DNA of 19,166 nucleotides. Source: an uncultured Oxalobacteraceae bacterium (GTDB lineage Bacteria; Pseudomonadota; Gammaproteobacteria; Burkholderiales; Burkholderiaceae). Position 1 is the stretch's first letter; each line of letters starts with the position of its first letter. Made by a program: the position numbers and the translations under genes. Below are positions 1 through 7,957 of the stretch, one piece after another. Under the pieces are notes generated by a model that was given only the letters and a program-made list of their open reading frames with translations, did no database searches and was not told where the DNA came from. The stretch is taken from positions 1 to 19,166 of the forward strand of contig CAMLHI010000012.1 of NCBI GenBank assembly GCA_946479705.1, given 5' to 3'.

Positions 1-177
1 GGCAGTTCATGCAAACAGATTGGGTTTCATCATGGCTGAGTCATCAAGATTGGTGCGCCGACATCATGCCATGGCGGGGAAGGTTTTTCGAGGTGCCCAT
101 CAGGTGAAGCTTTCCACACTGAAAAAGATTTCTCAAGAATTTTCCCCCGTGTTCAATCTTACCTTCTTGCAAAAAAT
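1..177. other. Region upstream of the hrp box, no firm gene
   Basis: This AT-richer stretch holds no gene I can name. The forward frame at 3-107 is open from the window edge to a TGA. It would encode a tryptophan-rich 34-residue tail, possibly the C-terminus of a gene starting outside the window. Other short frames here look random. The hrp box of the chaperone-effector operon begins at 178. Confidence 0.4.
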
Positions 178-206
178 GGAACAAAAGGCATACCTTTTTC
201 CACTCA
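178..206 (+). promoter_or_regulatory. hrp box (HrpL sigma factor promoter)
   Basis: GGAACA (178-183) is followed by exactly 16 bases and then CCACTCA (200-206). The consensus for HrpL-dependent promoters of group I Hrp type III secretion systems is GGAACC-N15/16-CCACNNA, so only one defined base differs. The -12 half lies about 28 bases before the chaperone start codon at 234, a normal distance. The placement ahead of a chaperone-effector pair makes a chance match unlikely. It implies that the genome carries hrpL. Confidence 0.85.
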
Positions 207-233
207 ATAGCATCCACACTATACGTTCGCGCA

Positions 234-626
234 ATGACAAACTTTGATCTCCTTATCGATGATCTGGCAAGGGAATTCGGCATGCCAAGATTACCGATCA
301 AGCAGCATAAGAATGAAATTTATTGTTTTCAGTTTCAAAGCAGAATATCGATAAAGGTATACCAGGATGATTCTGGATGGGTATATTTTTTGGCTGAAAT
401 TGGTGCCATGAGGACGGCTAACGAGGATACCTTGCGCAGTTTGCTTACATTGAATGGTTTTAGTTTTAGGAAGCCATTCCTTACGCTAGGCTTAAGTGAT
501 GAAGGAGTCGGCGTACTGCATGCGCGCACCCCTCTCGTGGAAATGAATAATGGGGAAATGCGGCGAGTATTTGAAGATCTGCTAAGTGTTGCAAGCACAA
601 TTAGAAAGACTTTCGACTTCGAATAA
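234..626 (+). CDS. Type III secretion chaperone, ShcF/CesT-like, for the HopF-family effector
   Basis: This 130-residue, slightly acidic protein has the size and layout of class I (CesT/Tir chaperone family) type III chaperones. An N-terminal helix (LLIDDLAREFGM, about 6-17) is followed by alternating beta strands with a central SGWVYFLAEIG stretch. A C-terminal helix (about 107-125) would form the dimer or effector-binding face. Such proteins bind the N-terminal part of a cognate effector in the cytosol and deliver it to the secretion ATPase. The effector gene begins 14 bases downstream, the same order as AvrPphF ORF1-ORF2 and shcF-hopF2 in Pseudomonas syringae. The start at 234 lacks a clear Shine-Dalgarno sequence. 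The operon is probably HrpL-controlled through the box at 178-206. Base composition is AT-richer than genes beyond 1534, which suggests transfer. Family assignment rests on fold pattern and context. Confidence 0.75.
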   Translation: MTNFDLLIDDLAREFGMPRLPIKQHKNEIYCFQFQSRISIKVYQDDSGWVYFLAEIGAMRTANEDTLRSLLTLNGFSFRKPFLTLGLSDEGVGVLHARTPLVEMNNGEMRRVFEDLLSVASTIRKTFDFE

Positions 627-640
627 GGGGAAATAATATC

Positions 641-1261
641 ATGGGCAATATTTGCGGAACACAGGGCGCGACGAACGTTTATAATCCTCCGGCCAGCCCC
701 ATTTCTGGAACTGCCTCATCGTCGCATGGCGCGAGCAGCCGGGGCCTGAGCTCTATTCATCAGCTTCGCGCCGCGGAGCGCGAGGTATTTCTCAATATTC
801 ATGATCCGATGAGAAAATTTAACTTAGATCCGGACACGCCAGTCTATAGAACCATGAATAGAAAACACATCGACAAAAAAGGAAGAGTTGGCGGTCATCC
901 TGATTCGGGTGCAAGGGTCGCTTTGTATGAGCAGTTGAAGAAAAATCCGATTGCGTCTGACATTGGAGCCGCTCCGGGCCAGGCGCGCTATTATACGCCA
1001 CGAGAGGTTCGGGCGTCTGAACTAAAAGATCCCTCCTTGAACGTAATGGTGGGCCCGCGCGCACGTGAGTCCCGCCATTACGGAAAAACAGGCGACGTGA
1101 CTGTTGAAATGAGGCTTGGGGACTTTTTGGATCACGGCGGTAAGGTCTATACGGATACCCTGGCTCTTGGCACCAATGGCGAAACTAACGCGCTCATTGT
1201 CACATTGCCGAAAGGTAAAAAGGTTCCAGCAACAGTTATTCGTGGATATGATTCCGAATAG
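641..1261 (+). CDS. hopF: HopF/AvrPphF-family type III effector (ADP-ribosyltransferase-like)
   Basis: The 206-residue protein matches the AvrPphF ORF2/HopF family over its whole length. It starts MGNIC, a eukaryotic N-myristoylation site (Gly2) with a palmitoylatable Cys5, used by HopF effectors to reach the host plasma membrane. A Ser/Pro/Gly-rich secretion and chaperone-binding segment covers about 7-40. The conserved body includes SSIHQL (37-42), DPVYRT-like TPVYRT (66-71), LNVM (133-136), TVEMRLGDFLDHGGKVYTDT (154-173) and ALIVTLPKGKKVP (184-196). Arg70 and Asp172 align with Arg71 and Asp175 of HopF2, the two residues reported essential for its activity (ADP-ribosylation of host MAP kinase kinase and RIN4). 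The AAGGGG ribosome site lies at about 627-632. It is cotranscribed with the chaperone. Inferred role: suppressing plant immunity. Being outside Pseudomonas, the host target is unknown. Confidence 0.9.
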   Translation: MGNICGTQGATNVYNPPASPISGTASSSHGASSRGLSSIHQLRAAEREVFLNIHDPMRKFNLDPDTPVYRTMNRKHIDKKGRVGGHPDSGARVALYEQLKKNPIASDIGAAPGQARYYTPREVRASELKDPSLNVMVGPRARESRHYGKTGDVTVEMRLGDFLDHGGKVYTDTLALGTNGETNALIVTLPKGKKVPATVIRGYDSE

Positions 1262-1444
1262 CCGGACTTCATGATCAATCAAACTTCCGCTGTAATTATT
1301 TTGTTAAAGTTTTATTAATAACAAGGCTGGTGCAAAATCATGGTGTGAGGGGCAATTGCTCGACTTGGCGCACGACGTCGTTGTTCGGACGTGACCGCGT
1401 AGGTCGGATGCAAGTAAGTCTGCTTTGCCAACAGCGAGTCGTAC

Positions 1445-1549
1445 ATGGTGGCGCAGTACGGCAGCGAGTATCGTACAGACGAAAATCTCGTAATGAGAAA
1501 GGAGCGCTACGGCAAGCAAGACTACTTCCAGACTTACGCCCGCTCCTGA
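1445..1549 (+). other. Short 34-codon ORF, possible tail of a lost gene
   Basis: A forward frame runs in phase from about 1418, after a TAA, through ATG 1445 to TGA 1547-1549. Its C-terminal part is rich in Tyr, Arg, Glu and Lys (MRKERYGKQDYFQTYARS) and reads like protein rather than random sequence. It overlaps the 3' end of the convergent histidine kinase gene by 16 bases. I do not recognise it. It may be the remaining 3' end of a chromosomal gene truncated when the effector cassette arrived, or a chance ORF. The rest of 1262-1444 holds nothing I can identify apart from a weak AT-rich inverted repeat (TTGTTA/TAACAA, 1301-1324). Confidence 0.25.
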
Positions 1550-3963
1550 CCGACCCATGCCGTGATCGCCTCCACGGTCGCCGTCACGGTAGCGCCGAAC
1601 TGCGCCAGCAAAGCATCGGTCTCGCGCCCAGCCTCGATGGCCTGCTCCAGTTCGCGCGCCGCGGCGCACAGCAGATGCGCGCCCAGGGTCGCGGTGACGC
1701 CCTTGATGGTGTGCGCATCGCGCATGGCCGTGGCGCGGTCGCCGCGCATCAGCGCGGCCTTGATGCGGTCGGCGACGTCGCCGTGTGTCTGCGTGAATTT
1801 GGTCAGCAGCTGGGGGAAGATCGCCGGCTTGAGCCCGAGCCGCTCGATGGTGGCGTCGGCGTCGAGCAGGCCGGTGGCGGGCGCCGCGTCGTCCGCCGCG
1901 CGGGACGGCGGCGCGGCGTGCGCGTCGGTGCGCCCGGTCCACACCGCCAGCGTGTAGTACAGCAGCTCGGGGTCGATGGGCTTGGACAGGTGGTCGTTCA
2001 TGCCCGCCGCCAGGCAGCGCGCGCGCTCCGCCTGCATCGCGTGGGCCGTCATCGCCACGATCGGCAGCGCGTCCAGCGCCGGGTTGGCGCGCAGCGCGGC
2101 GGTGGCGGCCAGGCCGTCCATCTCGGGCATCTGCAAGTCCATCAGGACCAGGTCGTACGCCTGGCCCGAGGCGACCATATCGAGCGCGATGCGACCGTTG
2201 TCGGCGGTGTGCACCTCGATCCCCGCGCTGGTCATCAGTTCGGTGGCGATCTGCTGGTTGATCGCGTTGTCTTCGACCAGCAGCACGCGCAAGCCGTCCA
2301 GCCAGTACTGGCAGCGCACCGTGCTCGGCTGCACCTTGGCGTCGCCGCTGTAGATCTCCATCAGCATGTCGACCAGCGCCGAGGCGCACACCGGCTTGCT
2401 GATGAAGCCATCCATCAGCGCCGCGTCGTCCGGTCCGACCAGGTCGTCGCGGCCGAAGGCGCTCACCAGCACGATGGCCGGCTGGCAGGCCAGCTGGGGC
2501 TCGTTGCGGATGGCGCGCGCCGCGTCGATCCCGTTCATGGACGGCATCAAGCCATCCATCAGGATCAAGCCATAGGGCCGGCCGGCTTCGTCGGCGCCGC
2601 GCACCGCGGCCAGCGCGGCGCTGCCCGAGGCGGCTTCGTCGACGTCGAGCTGCAGCGTGCCGCAGTGATTGGCCAGCACCCGCCGGGCTTGCGGATTGTC
2701 GTCCACGGCCAGCACCCGCAGGCCGTCCATGCGGCTAGGCATGACGCCGCGGCCGGACGCCCGGCCGATCCCGAAACCGAGCGAAAAGCTGAAGGTGCTG
2801 CCGACGCCAGCTTCGCTGTCGACCCAGATCGTCCCGCCCATCATTTCGATCAGGCGCTTGGTGATCGCCAGTCCCAGCCCGGTGCCGCCGTAGCGGCGCG
2901 TGATCGAATCGTCGGCCTGGGTGAAGGCCATGAACAGGCGCTCACGCTGCGCGGGCGTGATGCCGATGCCGGTGTCGCGCACCGAGAACTTGAGCGTCAT
3001 GTGCTGGCCGTTGCGCGCCAGCCGCTCGGCCTTGACCACTACCTCGCCGCGCTCGGTGAACTTGATGGCGTTACCGATCAGGTTGGTGAGCACCTGCTCG
3101 AAACGCATCGCGTCGCCCACCAGCGTCGGCGGGATCTCGTCGGGCATGTCGAACACCAGTTCCAGGCCCTTGTCGCTGGCCGTTTGCGCGACCACCGCGG
3201 CGACCCGCTCGAGCGCGCGGTCGAGCGCGAATTCGGCGTGGTCCAGGCCCAGCTTGCCGGCCTCGATCTTGGACAGATCGAGGATGTCGTTGACAATCCC
3301 CAGCAGGGAAGTGCCGGCATTGTGGATCTTGGCCAGATAATCCTGCTGCTGGGCCGACAGGCCGGTCTTGAGGGCCAGGTTCGACAGCCCGATGATGGCG
3401 TTCATCGGGGTGCGGATTTCATGGCTCATGTTGGACAGGAAGCGGCTCTTGGCCAAGCTGGCCGCCTCGGCGCGCAGGTTGGCTTCGCGCAGTGCTTCCT
3501 CGCGCGCCTGGCGCTCGACGATCTGGGCGTTCAACTGGCGGTTGATGGCCGCCATCTCGTCTTCGCGCTGCTTGCGGTCGTTGATGTTGAAGGTCACGCC
3601 GACGAAGCGGCGCCCCGGCTCGGCCGCGTCGCGGTCCATGATCTTGCCGTAGTTGGCGAACCAGATCCAGACGCCGGCCTTCGAACGCAGGCGAAATTCG
3701 CAGCGGTATTGCGGGGTGCGACCTTCGATGTGGTCGTTGATCGCCGCGTAAACGCGCGGCAGGTCGTCCGGGTGCGCCAGCTTGGCGAGCGTGTCGTCGA
3801 TCAGATCGCCGTATTCGCTCTCGTCGTAGCCCAGGTCGGCCAGGGTCTTGCTGACGGCCTTGGCCATCGTGCCATCGACCAGATTGGTTTCCCACAGGTC
3901 GAGACCGGCCGCTTCGAGGGCCAGTTCCAGGCGTTCCTTGTTGGGGTCTTTGGCGTCGGTCAC
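1534..3963 (-). CDS. Soluble hybrid sensor histidine kinase with PAS, two receiver domains and Hpt
   Basis: The 809-residue multidomain phosphorelay kinase reads, from the N-terminus: a PAS fold of PAS_3 type (about 11-130, ending in the PAC-like RRFVGVTFNINDRK), a coiled coil (130-172), HisKA with H181 in the SHEIRTPMNAIIG box, and HATPase_c with N box N298, G1 DTGIG (330-334) and G2 GGTGLGL (359-365). A first receiver (about 415-535) has D421/D422, phosphoacceptor D470 and K523. A second receiver (about 558-672) has D565, D609 and K661. A C-terminal Hpt domain has H751 (AHTIKG). No membrane segment or signal peptide is visible, so it senses a cytoplasmic cue through PAS. All phosphotransfer residues are intact. 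The start is GTG, forced by an in-frame TAG five codons upstream. No separate response regulator lies nearby, so the output is unknown. The DUF917 gene is 93 bases upstream on the same strand. Confidence 0.95.
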   Translation of the reverse strand: MTDAKDPNKERLELALEAAGLDLWETNLVDGTMAKAVSKTLADLGYDESEYGDLIDDTLAKLAHPDDLPRVYAAINDHIEGRTPQYRCEFRLRSKAGVWIWFANYGKIMDRDAAEPGRRFVGVTFNINDRKQREDEMAAINRQLNAQIVERQAREEALREANLRAEAASLAKSRFLSNMSHEIRTPMNAIIGLSNLALKTGLSAQQQDYLAKIHNAGTSLLGIVNDILDLSKIEAGKLGLDHAEFALDRALERVAAVVAQTASDKGLELVFDMPDEIPPTLVGDAMRFEQVLTNLIGNAIKFTERGEVVVKAERLARNGQHMTLKFSVRDTGIGITPAQRERLFMAFTQADDSITRRYGGTGLGLAITKRLIEMMGGTIWVDSEAGVGSTFSFSLGFGIGRASGRGVMPSRMDGLRVLAVDDNPQARRVLANHCGTLQLDVDEAASGSAALAAVRGADEAGRPYGLILMDGLMPSMNGIDAARAIRNEPQLACQPAIVLVSAFGRDDLVGPDDAALMDGFISKPVCASALVDMLMEIYSGDAKVQPSTVRCQYWLDGLRVLLVEDNAINQQIATELMTSAGIEVHTADNGRIALDMVASGQAYDLVLMDLQMPEMDGLAATAALRANPALDALPIVAMTAHAMQAERARCLAAGMNDHLSKPIDPELLYYTLAVWTGRTDAHAAPPSRAADDAAPATGLLDADATIERLGLKPAIFPQLLTKFTQTHGDVADRIKAALMRGDRATAMRDAHTIKGVTATLGAHLLCAAARELEQAIEAGRETDALLAQFGATVTATVEAITAWVGQERA

Positions 3964-4056
3964 GGTCGGGGTCGGCTAAGGCTGGCAGCGGCGAGCCTCA
4001 CTGCCCGCCGGGGCCAACATAGCATATCGTTGCCGGTTTCCAATAGAACTATTTAC

Positions 4057-5229
4057 TCATTGCGTGGGCAAGGGGCCGCCATAGCCGATCTTGAGCAACA
4101 GTGCGGCGAACGCTTCCATGACGCCGGCGGCCTGGGTCAGCTGGGGCAGGGCGGCCACCGTGAGCAGGCTGACCTGCTGGCTGGTGCCCAGGTAGGGCGC
4201 CAGGTCGTCGGCCGCGTTCGAGAAGCCGCGCCCGCTGCTTTCGGAGTAATAGCAGATCGAATCGGGCGCGATCGCCACCGGCGCGCTGGCGGCGCTCGAG
4301 TACAGCAGCAGGCTCTCGTTGGTGTTGTAAAGATAATAGGTGGCGGTGCTGGGCTGGCCGGCCGGTGCATTGTCGAGCCGCACGATGCCGGTGTCGAAGC
4401 CGCCGGCGGTGGTCTGGCTGACCTGGGTGATGTACAGGCCGCTGGCGATGATGCTGGTGGTGCGCCCGCTGATGCCCTGGATGCAGTTGGCGACTTCGGC
4501 CGTGGTAAGCGGGCTGGGACTCTCGACCATGTACTGGCCAAGGATCCATGCCTGGCTCAGCGTGCCTTCGATGTAGTTGCCGCTCAGCGCGAACTGGTTC
4601 GATGCCAGCGAGGGCCAGGCCGCCAGGCCGGCGATGCTGCCGAAGTCGGCCGTGACCACGCCGCGCGCCAGGGTCTCGGCCTGTTCGGTGGTCGACACGT
4701 TCAGCACGGTAGTCTGGGCTTGCCCCGGATCGGTGTCCTGGTTGCCCAGCACGCAGGGGCTGACCAGCAGTGCCGCCGCGCCGCTGTAGGTGGTGTTGAC
4801 CAGCTGCGGCACCGCGCGCCCGCAGCCGTCGCCGTCGACCACGGTGAGGCCCGGGGTCATGGTGCCGGCGATCAGCGGGACCATCGAATTGAGCGCGCCC
4901 AGTTCGACCGGCGCGACCCAGTTATACTGCGATGCGCTGGCGTTGACGAGCGCCTGCATGGTGTTGACGATCGCGCCCTCGATGTCTTTCAGGTGCAGCG
5001 ACTGGCCGGCGTCGGGCGAGCCCATCATCGCCAGCACGCAGGCGTTGACCTTGCCAGGGTAGGGCTGCACCGGCACCGGCGCGAATTGGACCTTGGAGAG
5101 CTCGCCGAGCACGCCGAGGGCGTCGGTGTAGCTGCCGCCCCCGCCGCTGCCGAGCACGGCCGCGCCGGCCGCGACGTAGTAAAAATCAGTGATGCCAAAC
5201 GCTGCGGGAACCTGTGCTGATGTTTTCAT
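4057..5229 (-). CDS. DUF917 family protein (S-methyl thiohydantoin desulfurase-like)
   Basis: The 390-residue protein carries the DUF917/S-Me-THD signatures: LGSGGGGSY (26-34), PVELGALNS (107-115) and VVDGDGCGRAVPQL (130-143), followed by the C-terminal S-Me-THD-like domain. Members often neighbour hydantoinase or aspartate/glutamate racemase genes, and one subgroup desulfurises S-methyl thiohydantoins. No hydantoinase is in this window, so its substrate is unknown. ATG at 5229 was chosen over an upstream in-frame start at 5376 because AAGGAAA sits just before it and the conserved sequence begins here. The longer version would run into the divergent receptor promoter. No signal peptide is seen, so it is probably cytosolic. 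It is divergent from the TonB-dependent receptor (164 bases between starts) and followed by the histidine kinase on the same strand. Coupling with either is speculative. Confidence 0.88.
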   Translation of the reverse strand: MKTSAQVPAAFGITDFYYVAAGAAVLGSGGGGSYTDALGVLGELSKVQFAPVPVQPYPGKVNACVLAMMGSPDAGQSLHLKDIEGAIVNTMQALVNASASQYNWVAPVELGALNSMVPLIAGTMTPGLTVVDGDGCGRAVPQLVNTTYSGAAALLVSPCVLGNQDTDPGQAQTTVLNVSTTEQAETLARGVVTADFGSIAGLAAWPSLASNQFALSGNYIEGTLSQAWILGQYMVESPSPLTTAEVANCIQGISGRTTSIIASGLYITQVSQTTAGGFDTGIVRLDNAPAGQPSTATYYLYNTNESLLLYSSAASAPVAIAPDSICYYSESSGRGFSNAADDLAPYLGTSQQVSLLTVAALPQLTQAAGVMEAFAALLLKIGYGGPLPTQ

Positions 5230-5393
5230 CGTTTCCTTTTTGTTATCGGATGGTCGATCGAGTCTGTACCGGCGGCGCAACCATGACGGACCGGTTTTCG
5301 CCCGCAAGCTCGTGCTTGTCGGTAATATTCGATATTTCGTGAATTGCAGGCGTTTGTCAATCGGTGGATGGGACAAACGGGACGGGAGTAAAA

Positions 5394-7517
5394 GTGAGTG
5401 GACGGTATCGGTGGAACAATGATAGGCGGGGACCGACGGCGCTGGCCCTGCTGCTGGCGGGCGTGCCGGGAGCGGTGCTGGCCCAGGCGGGGCCGGCCGA
5501 TGCGGTCGACACGGTCGTCGTCACCGCCCAGTATCGCCGCGAGCGCCTGCAGGACGTGCCGATGGCGATTACCGCCTTCAGCAGCACCCGGATCGAGGAC
5601 GCCGGCATTCGCAGCGCCCAGGAAGTGGCCGATCTCACGCCGAACCTGGCCTTCGACCAGTCTTTCACCTACCGCAATTCCTTCCTGACCATTCGCGGCG
5701 TGTCGCAAGTGAACAACGCCGATGCCCCGGTCACGGTGGTGGTCGACGGCGTGCCGCAGAACAACCAGAAGCAGTTGAAGATGGCCTTGTTCGACCTTGA
5801 ACGCGTCGAAGTGCTCAAGGGACCGCAGGGCGCGCTGTATGGCCGCAACGCGCTCGGTGGCGCGATCAATATCGAGACGCGCCAGCCGGGGCGTCAGCCG
5901 GAAGGCTATGTGGAAGCCGGCCTGGGCCAGGACCAGGCAAGCGCCCTGACGGCGGCCTGGAATGGCGCCAGCGAGGATGGCAGGGCGAGCTTGCGGGTGG
6001 CGGCGCATGCCGAACGCTCCGCCGGCCATATCGAGAACCGCTACCTGCAGCGCCGCGCCGACGGTGTCGATCACGACAATACGGTGCGCATGCGCGCCGG
6101 CTTCGAGCCGGCCGCTGGCGTGCGGATCGACCTGCGCGTCAGCGCCAACGAGTTCGCCGCCGGCGCGACCTGGGACAGCATTTTGCACCGCCCCGATCCG
6201 AACCAGCTGGTGTTTCCCACCGCCAGCCTGATCGGCCGCTCCGACGGCGATAGCCGCGACGCCAGCGTCAAGGCCGAGATCGACACGGCGCTGGGCACCC
6301 TGACCGCGATCGGCGCCTTCACCAGCCTGGGCGAGCGCTACCGGGGCGACCTCGACTTCAGCAACCCGGGCGACCCCGACGGTGGCCTGCTGGGCAAGCT
6401 GCCGGTCCAGGTCGGGCAGGGCCAGGACCTGAAGGTGCGCCTGCTCAGCCAGGAACTGCGCCTGGCCTCGCCGGCCGGTGCGCCGCTGCGCTGGATCGGC
6501 GGCGTCTACACCCTCAAGACCCGGCGCGGGCTCGACACCCGCGCCTTCATCGACAGCGACGGCACGCTGAACCAGTGGGACGATCTGGCCAAGGGGATCG
6601 TGCGGCATGCCGAAGCGAACGACAATCGCAGCTACGCCGGCTTCGCCCAGCTCGACGCCGACATCGGCCCGCGCACCACGCTGTCGGGCGCGCTGCGTTT
6701 CGACCACGACCAGCGCCGCCAGCAGGATATTCTGACGGGCAGCTGGCGCGCACTGCGCTTCGATGCCTGGCAGCCGAAGCTGGTGCTGAGCGAAAAACTG
6801 GACCGCGCGCGGCTGCTCTACATCAGCTACGGCAAGGGCTTCCGTTCGGGCGGCTTCAACGCGCCCGGCCTGGATGACTTCCGCGCCGAGCGGCTGGCCA
6901 CCGCCGAGGCGGGCGCCAAGCTGACTCTGCTGGACGGCAAGCTGATCCTGAACGGCGCCGTCTTCGATTCCCGCTCGCGCGATTTCCAGTTCTTCCATGT
7001 CGATGCGGCCACGGGCAGTCAGATCATCGGCAATATCGACCGCGTGCGCATCCAGGGGGCGGACCTCGACCTGGTGTGGCGCGTGGCGCCGGGCTGGTGC
7101 GTGGAGGGAGGCGCAGGCATGGCCGACAGCAAGATCGTCGAGAACGCGAGCGAGCCGGCCACGGTCGGCAAGCGCACGCCCAAGTCGACCCCGTGGAAGC
7201 TGAACCTCGGGGTGCAATACGGCACCGCGCTAAGCACCAGCTGGCGCGGCCTGGCGCGGGTCGATGTCGAACAGCGCAGCCGGCGCTACTGGCATGCGGA
7301 TAACGCGGCGGTGTCGGATGGCTTGCTGCTGCTGAACGCGCGGCTGGGCTTGCATACGGTGGATGGCAAATGGTCAGCCAACCTGACCGGCCGCAACCTG
7401 GGCGACCGGCGTTACTACGCCGACTACAACTCGGCGCGCTACACCGGCGGCGCGGCTGACCTGGGCGCGCTGGCGCCCGGTCGCACCCTGGGCGTGGATG
7501 CCCGGTTCAATTTCTAG
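5394..7517 (+). CDS. TonB-dependent outer-membrane receptor
   Basis: This 707-residue receptor imports an unknown ligand (siderophore, sugar or cofactor) across the outer membrane using TonB-ExbBD energy. A signal peptide covers about 1-31 (hydrophobic ALALLLAGVPGAVLA). A TonB box-like TVVVTA lies at about 40-45. The plug domain includes RLQDVPMAITAF (51-62), FLTIRGVS (97-104), VVVDGVP (115-121) and ERVEVLKGPQGALYGRNALG (136-155). The remainder is a 22-strand beta barrel ending in the aromatic residue expected for outer-membrane insertion (DARFNF). Length suits the family. Start choice: GTG 5394 has GGGAG six bases upstream. A GTG at 5364 would add ten residues and has no ribosome site. The promoter probably lies in the 164-base divergent gap shared with the DUF917 gene. 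Substrate cannot be told from sequence. The plug motifs resemble the large Xanthomonas/Caulobacter/sphingomonad-type receptor group. Confidence 0.95.
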   Translation: MSGRYRWNNDRRGPTALALLLAGVPGAVLAQAGPADAVDTVVVTAQYRRERLQDVPMAITAFSSTRIEDAGIRSAQEVADLTPNLAFDQSFTYRNSFLTIRGVSQVNNADAPVTVVVDGVPQNNQKQLKMALFDLERVEVLKGPQGALYGRNALGGAINIETRQPGRQPEGYVEAGLGQDQASALTAAWNGASEDGRASLRVAAHAERSAGHIENRYLQRRADGVDHDNTVRMRAGFEPAAGVRIDLRVSANEFAAGATWDSILHRPDPNQLVFPTASLIGRSDGDSRDASVKAEIDTALGTLTAIGAFTSLGERYRGDLDFSNPGDPDGGLLGKLPVQVGQGQDLKVRLLSQELRLASPAGAPLRWIGGVYTLKTRRGLDTRAFIDSDGTLNQWDDLAKGIVRHAEANDNRSYAGFAQLDADIGPRTTLSGALRFDHDQRRQQDILTGSWRALRFDAWQPKLVLSEKLDRARLLYISYGKGFRSGGFNAPGLDDFRAERLATAEAGAKLTLLDGKLILNGAVFDSRSRDFQFFHVDAATGSQIIGNIDRVRIQGADLDLVWRVAPGWCVEGGAGMADSKIVENASEPATVGKRTPKSTPWKLNLGVQYGTALSTSWRGLARVDVEQRSRRYWHADNAAVSDGLLLLNARLGLHTVDGKWSANLTGRNLGDRRYYADYNSARYTGGAADLGALAPGRTLGVDARFNF

Positions 7518-7957
7518 ACAGGCCGGAGCATCTCAAGCTTGGAAGTCGACATCAATGCGCTCGCCGAGCGCGCTTGGTGTCGGCAGCCAAGTTCCAGATG
7601 GCCAGTTCGAACGCCGGCTCGGCCATGCATCCTACCAGCTTGCCAAACATGAAATAGCACTCGGGAAAATTCAGCGATTGCTAAATTTTTATGGCGTAAC
7701 GAAATGCCACAAAAAAATAAAAGCATTTAAAATCAATCGCTTAATATTTCAATCGCGCTAAAAATCATCGAAATTGAGGGGGAATTGTTAAACCCCGGTA
7801 AAGCATTCCCGATTGAGGAATTTGATTTTCGTATTGACGATTTTTGCACTTGTGTTAGCACATTGTTCCAAGCACACTCCAATTATCAGGTGGTGATTAT
7901 TGGATAGATTTTGTCGCCACGCGGTAGAAACCCGATCGCATCTATAACGGAGACAAA
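7518..7957. other. 440-bp intergenic region before the GH9 cellulase
   Basis: The first part (7518-7660) is GC-rich and may be a decayed gene: the minus frame from an ATG at about 7650 gives a 32-residue protein-like piece that I cannot assign. From about 7670 it becomes strongly AT-rich, with a run of AATTG/ATTGAGG motifs at 7770-7825 and a small GGGG...CCCC inverted repeat near 7781-7797. This part probably holds the cellulase promoter and regulatory sites. I see no convincing -35/-10 pair and no riboswitch I recognise. GGAGA at about 7950 is the ribosome site of the next gene. Confidence 0.4.

Noticed and set aside
1330..5220. A 1296-codon forward open frame
   Set aside because: It is a GC-rich shadow antisense to the histidine kinase and DUF917 genes, with low-complexity Arg/Ala/Gly/His composition and no domains.
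5226..7217. A 663-codon minus-strand open frame
   Set aside because: Shadow of the TonB-dependent receptor, which has clear motifs on the plus strand.
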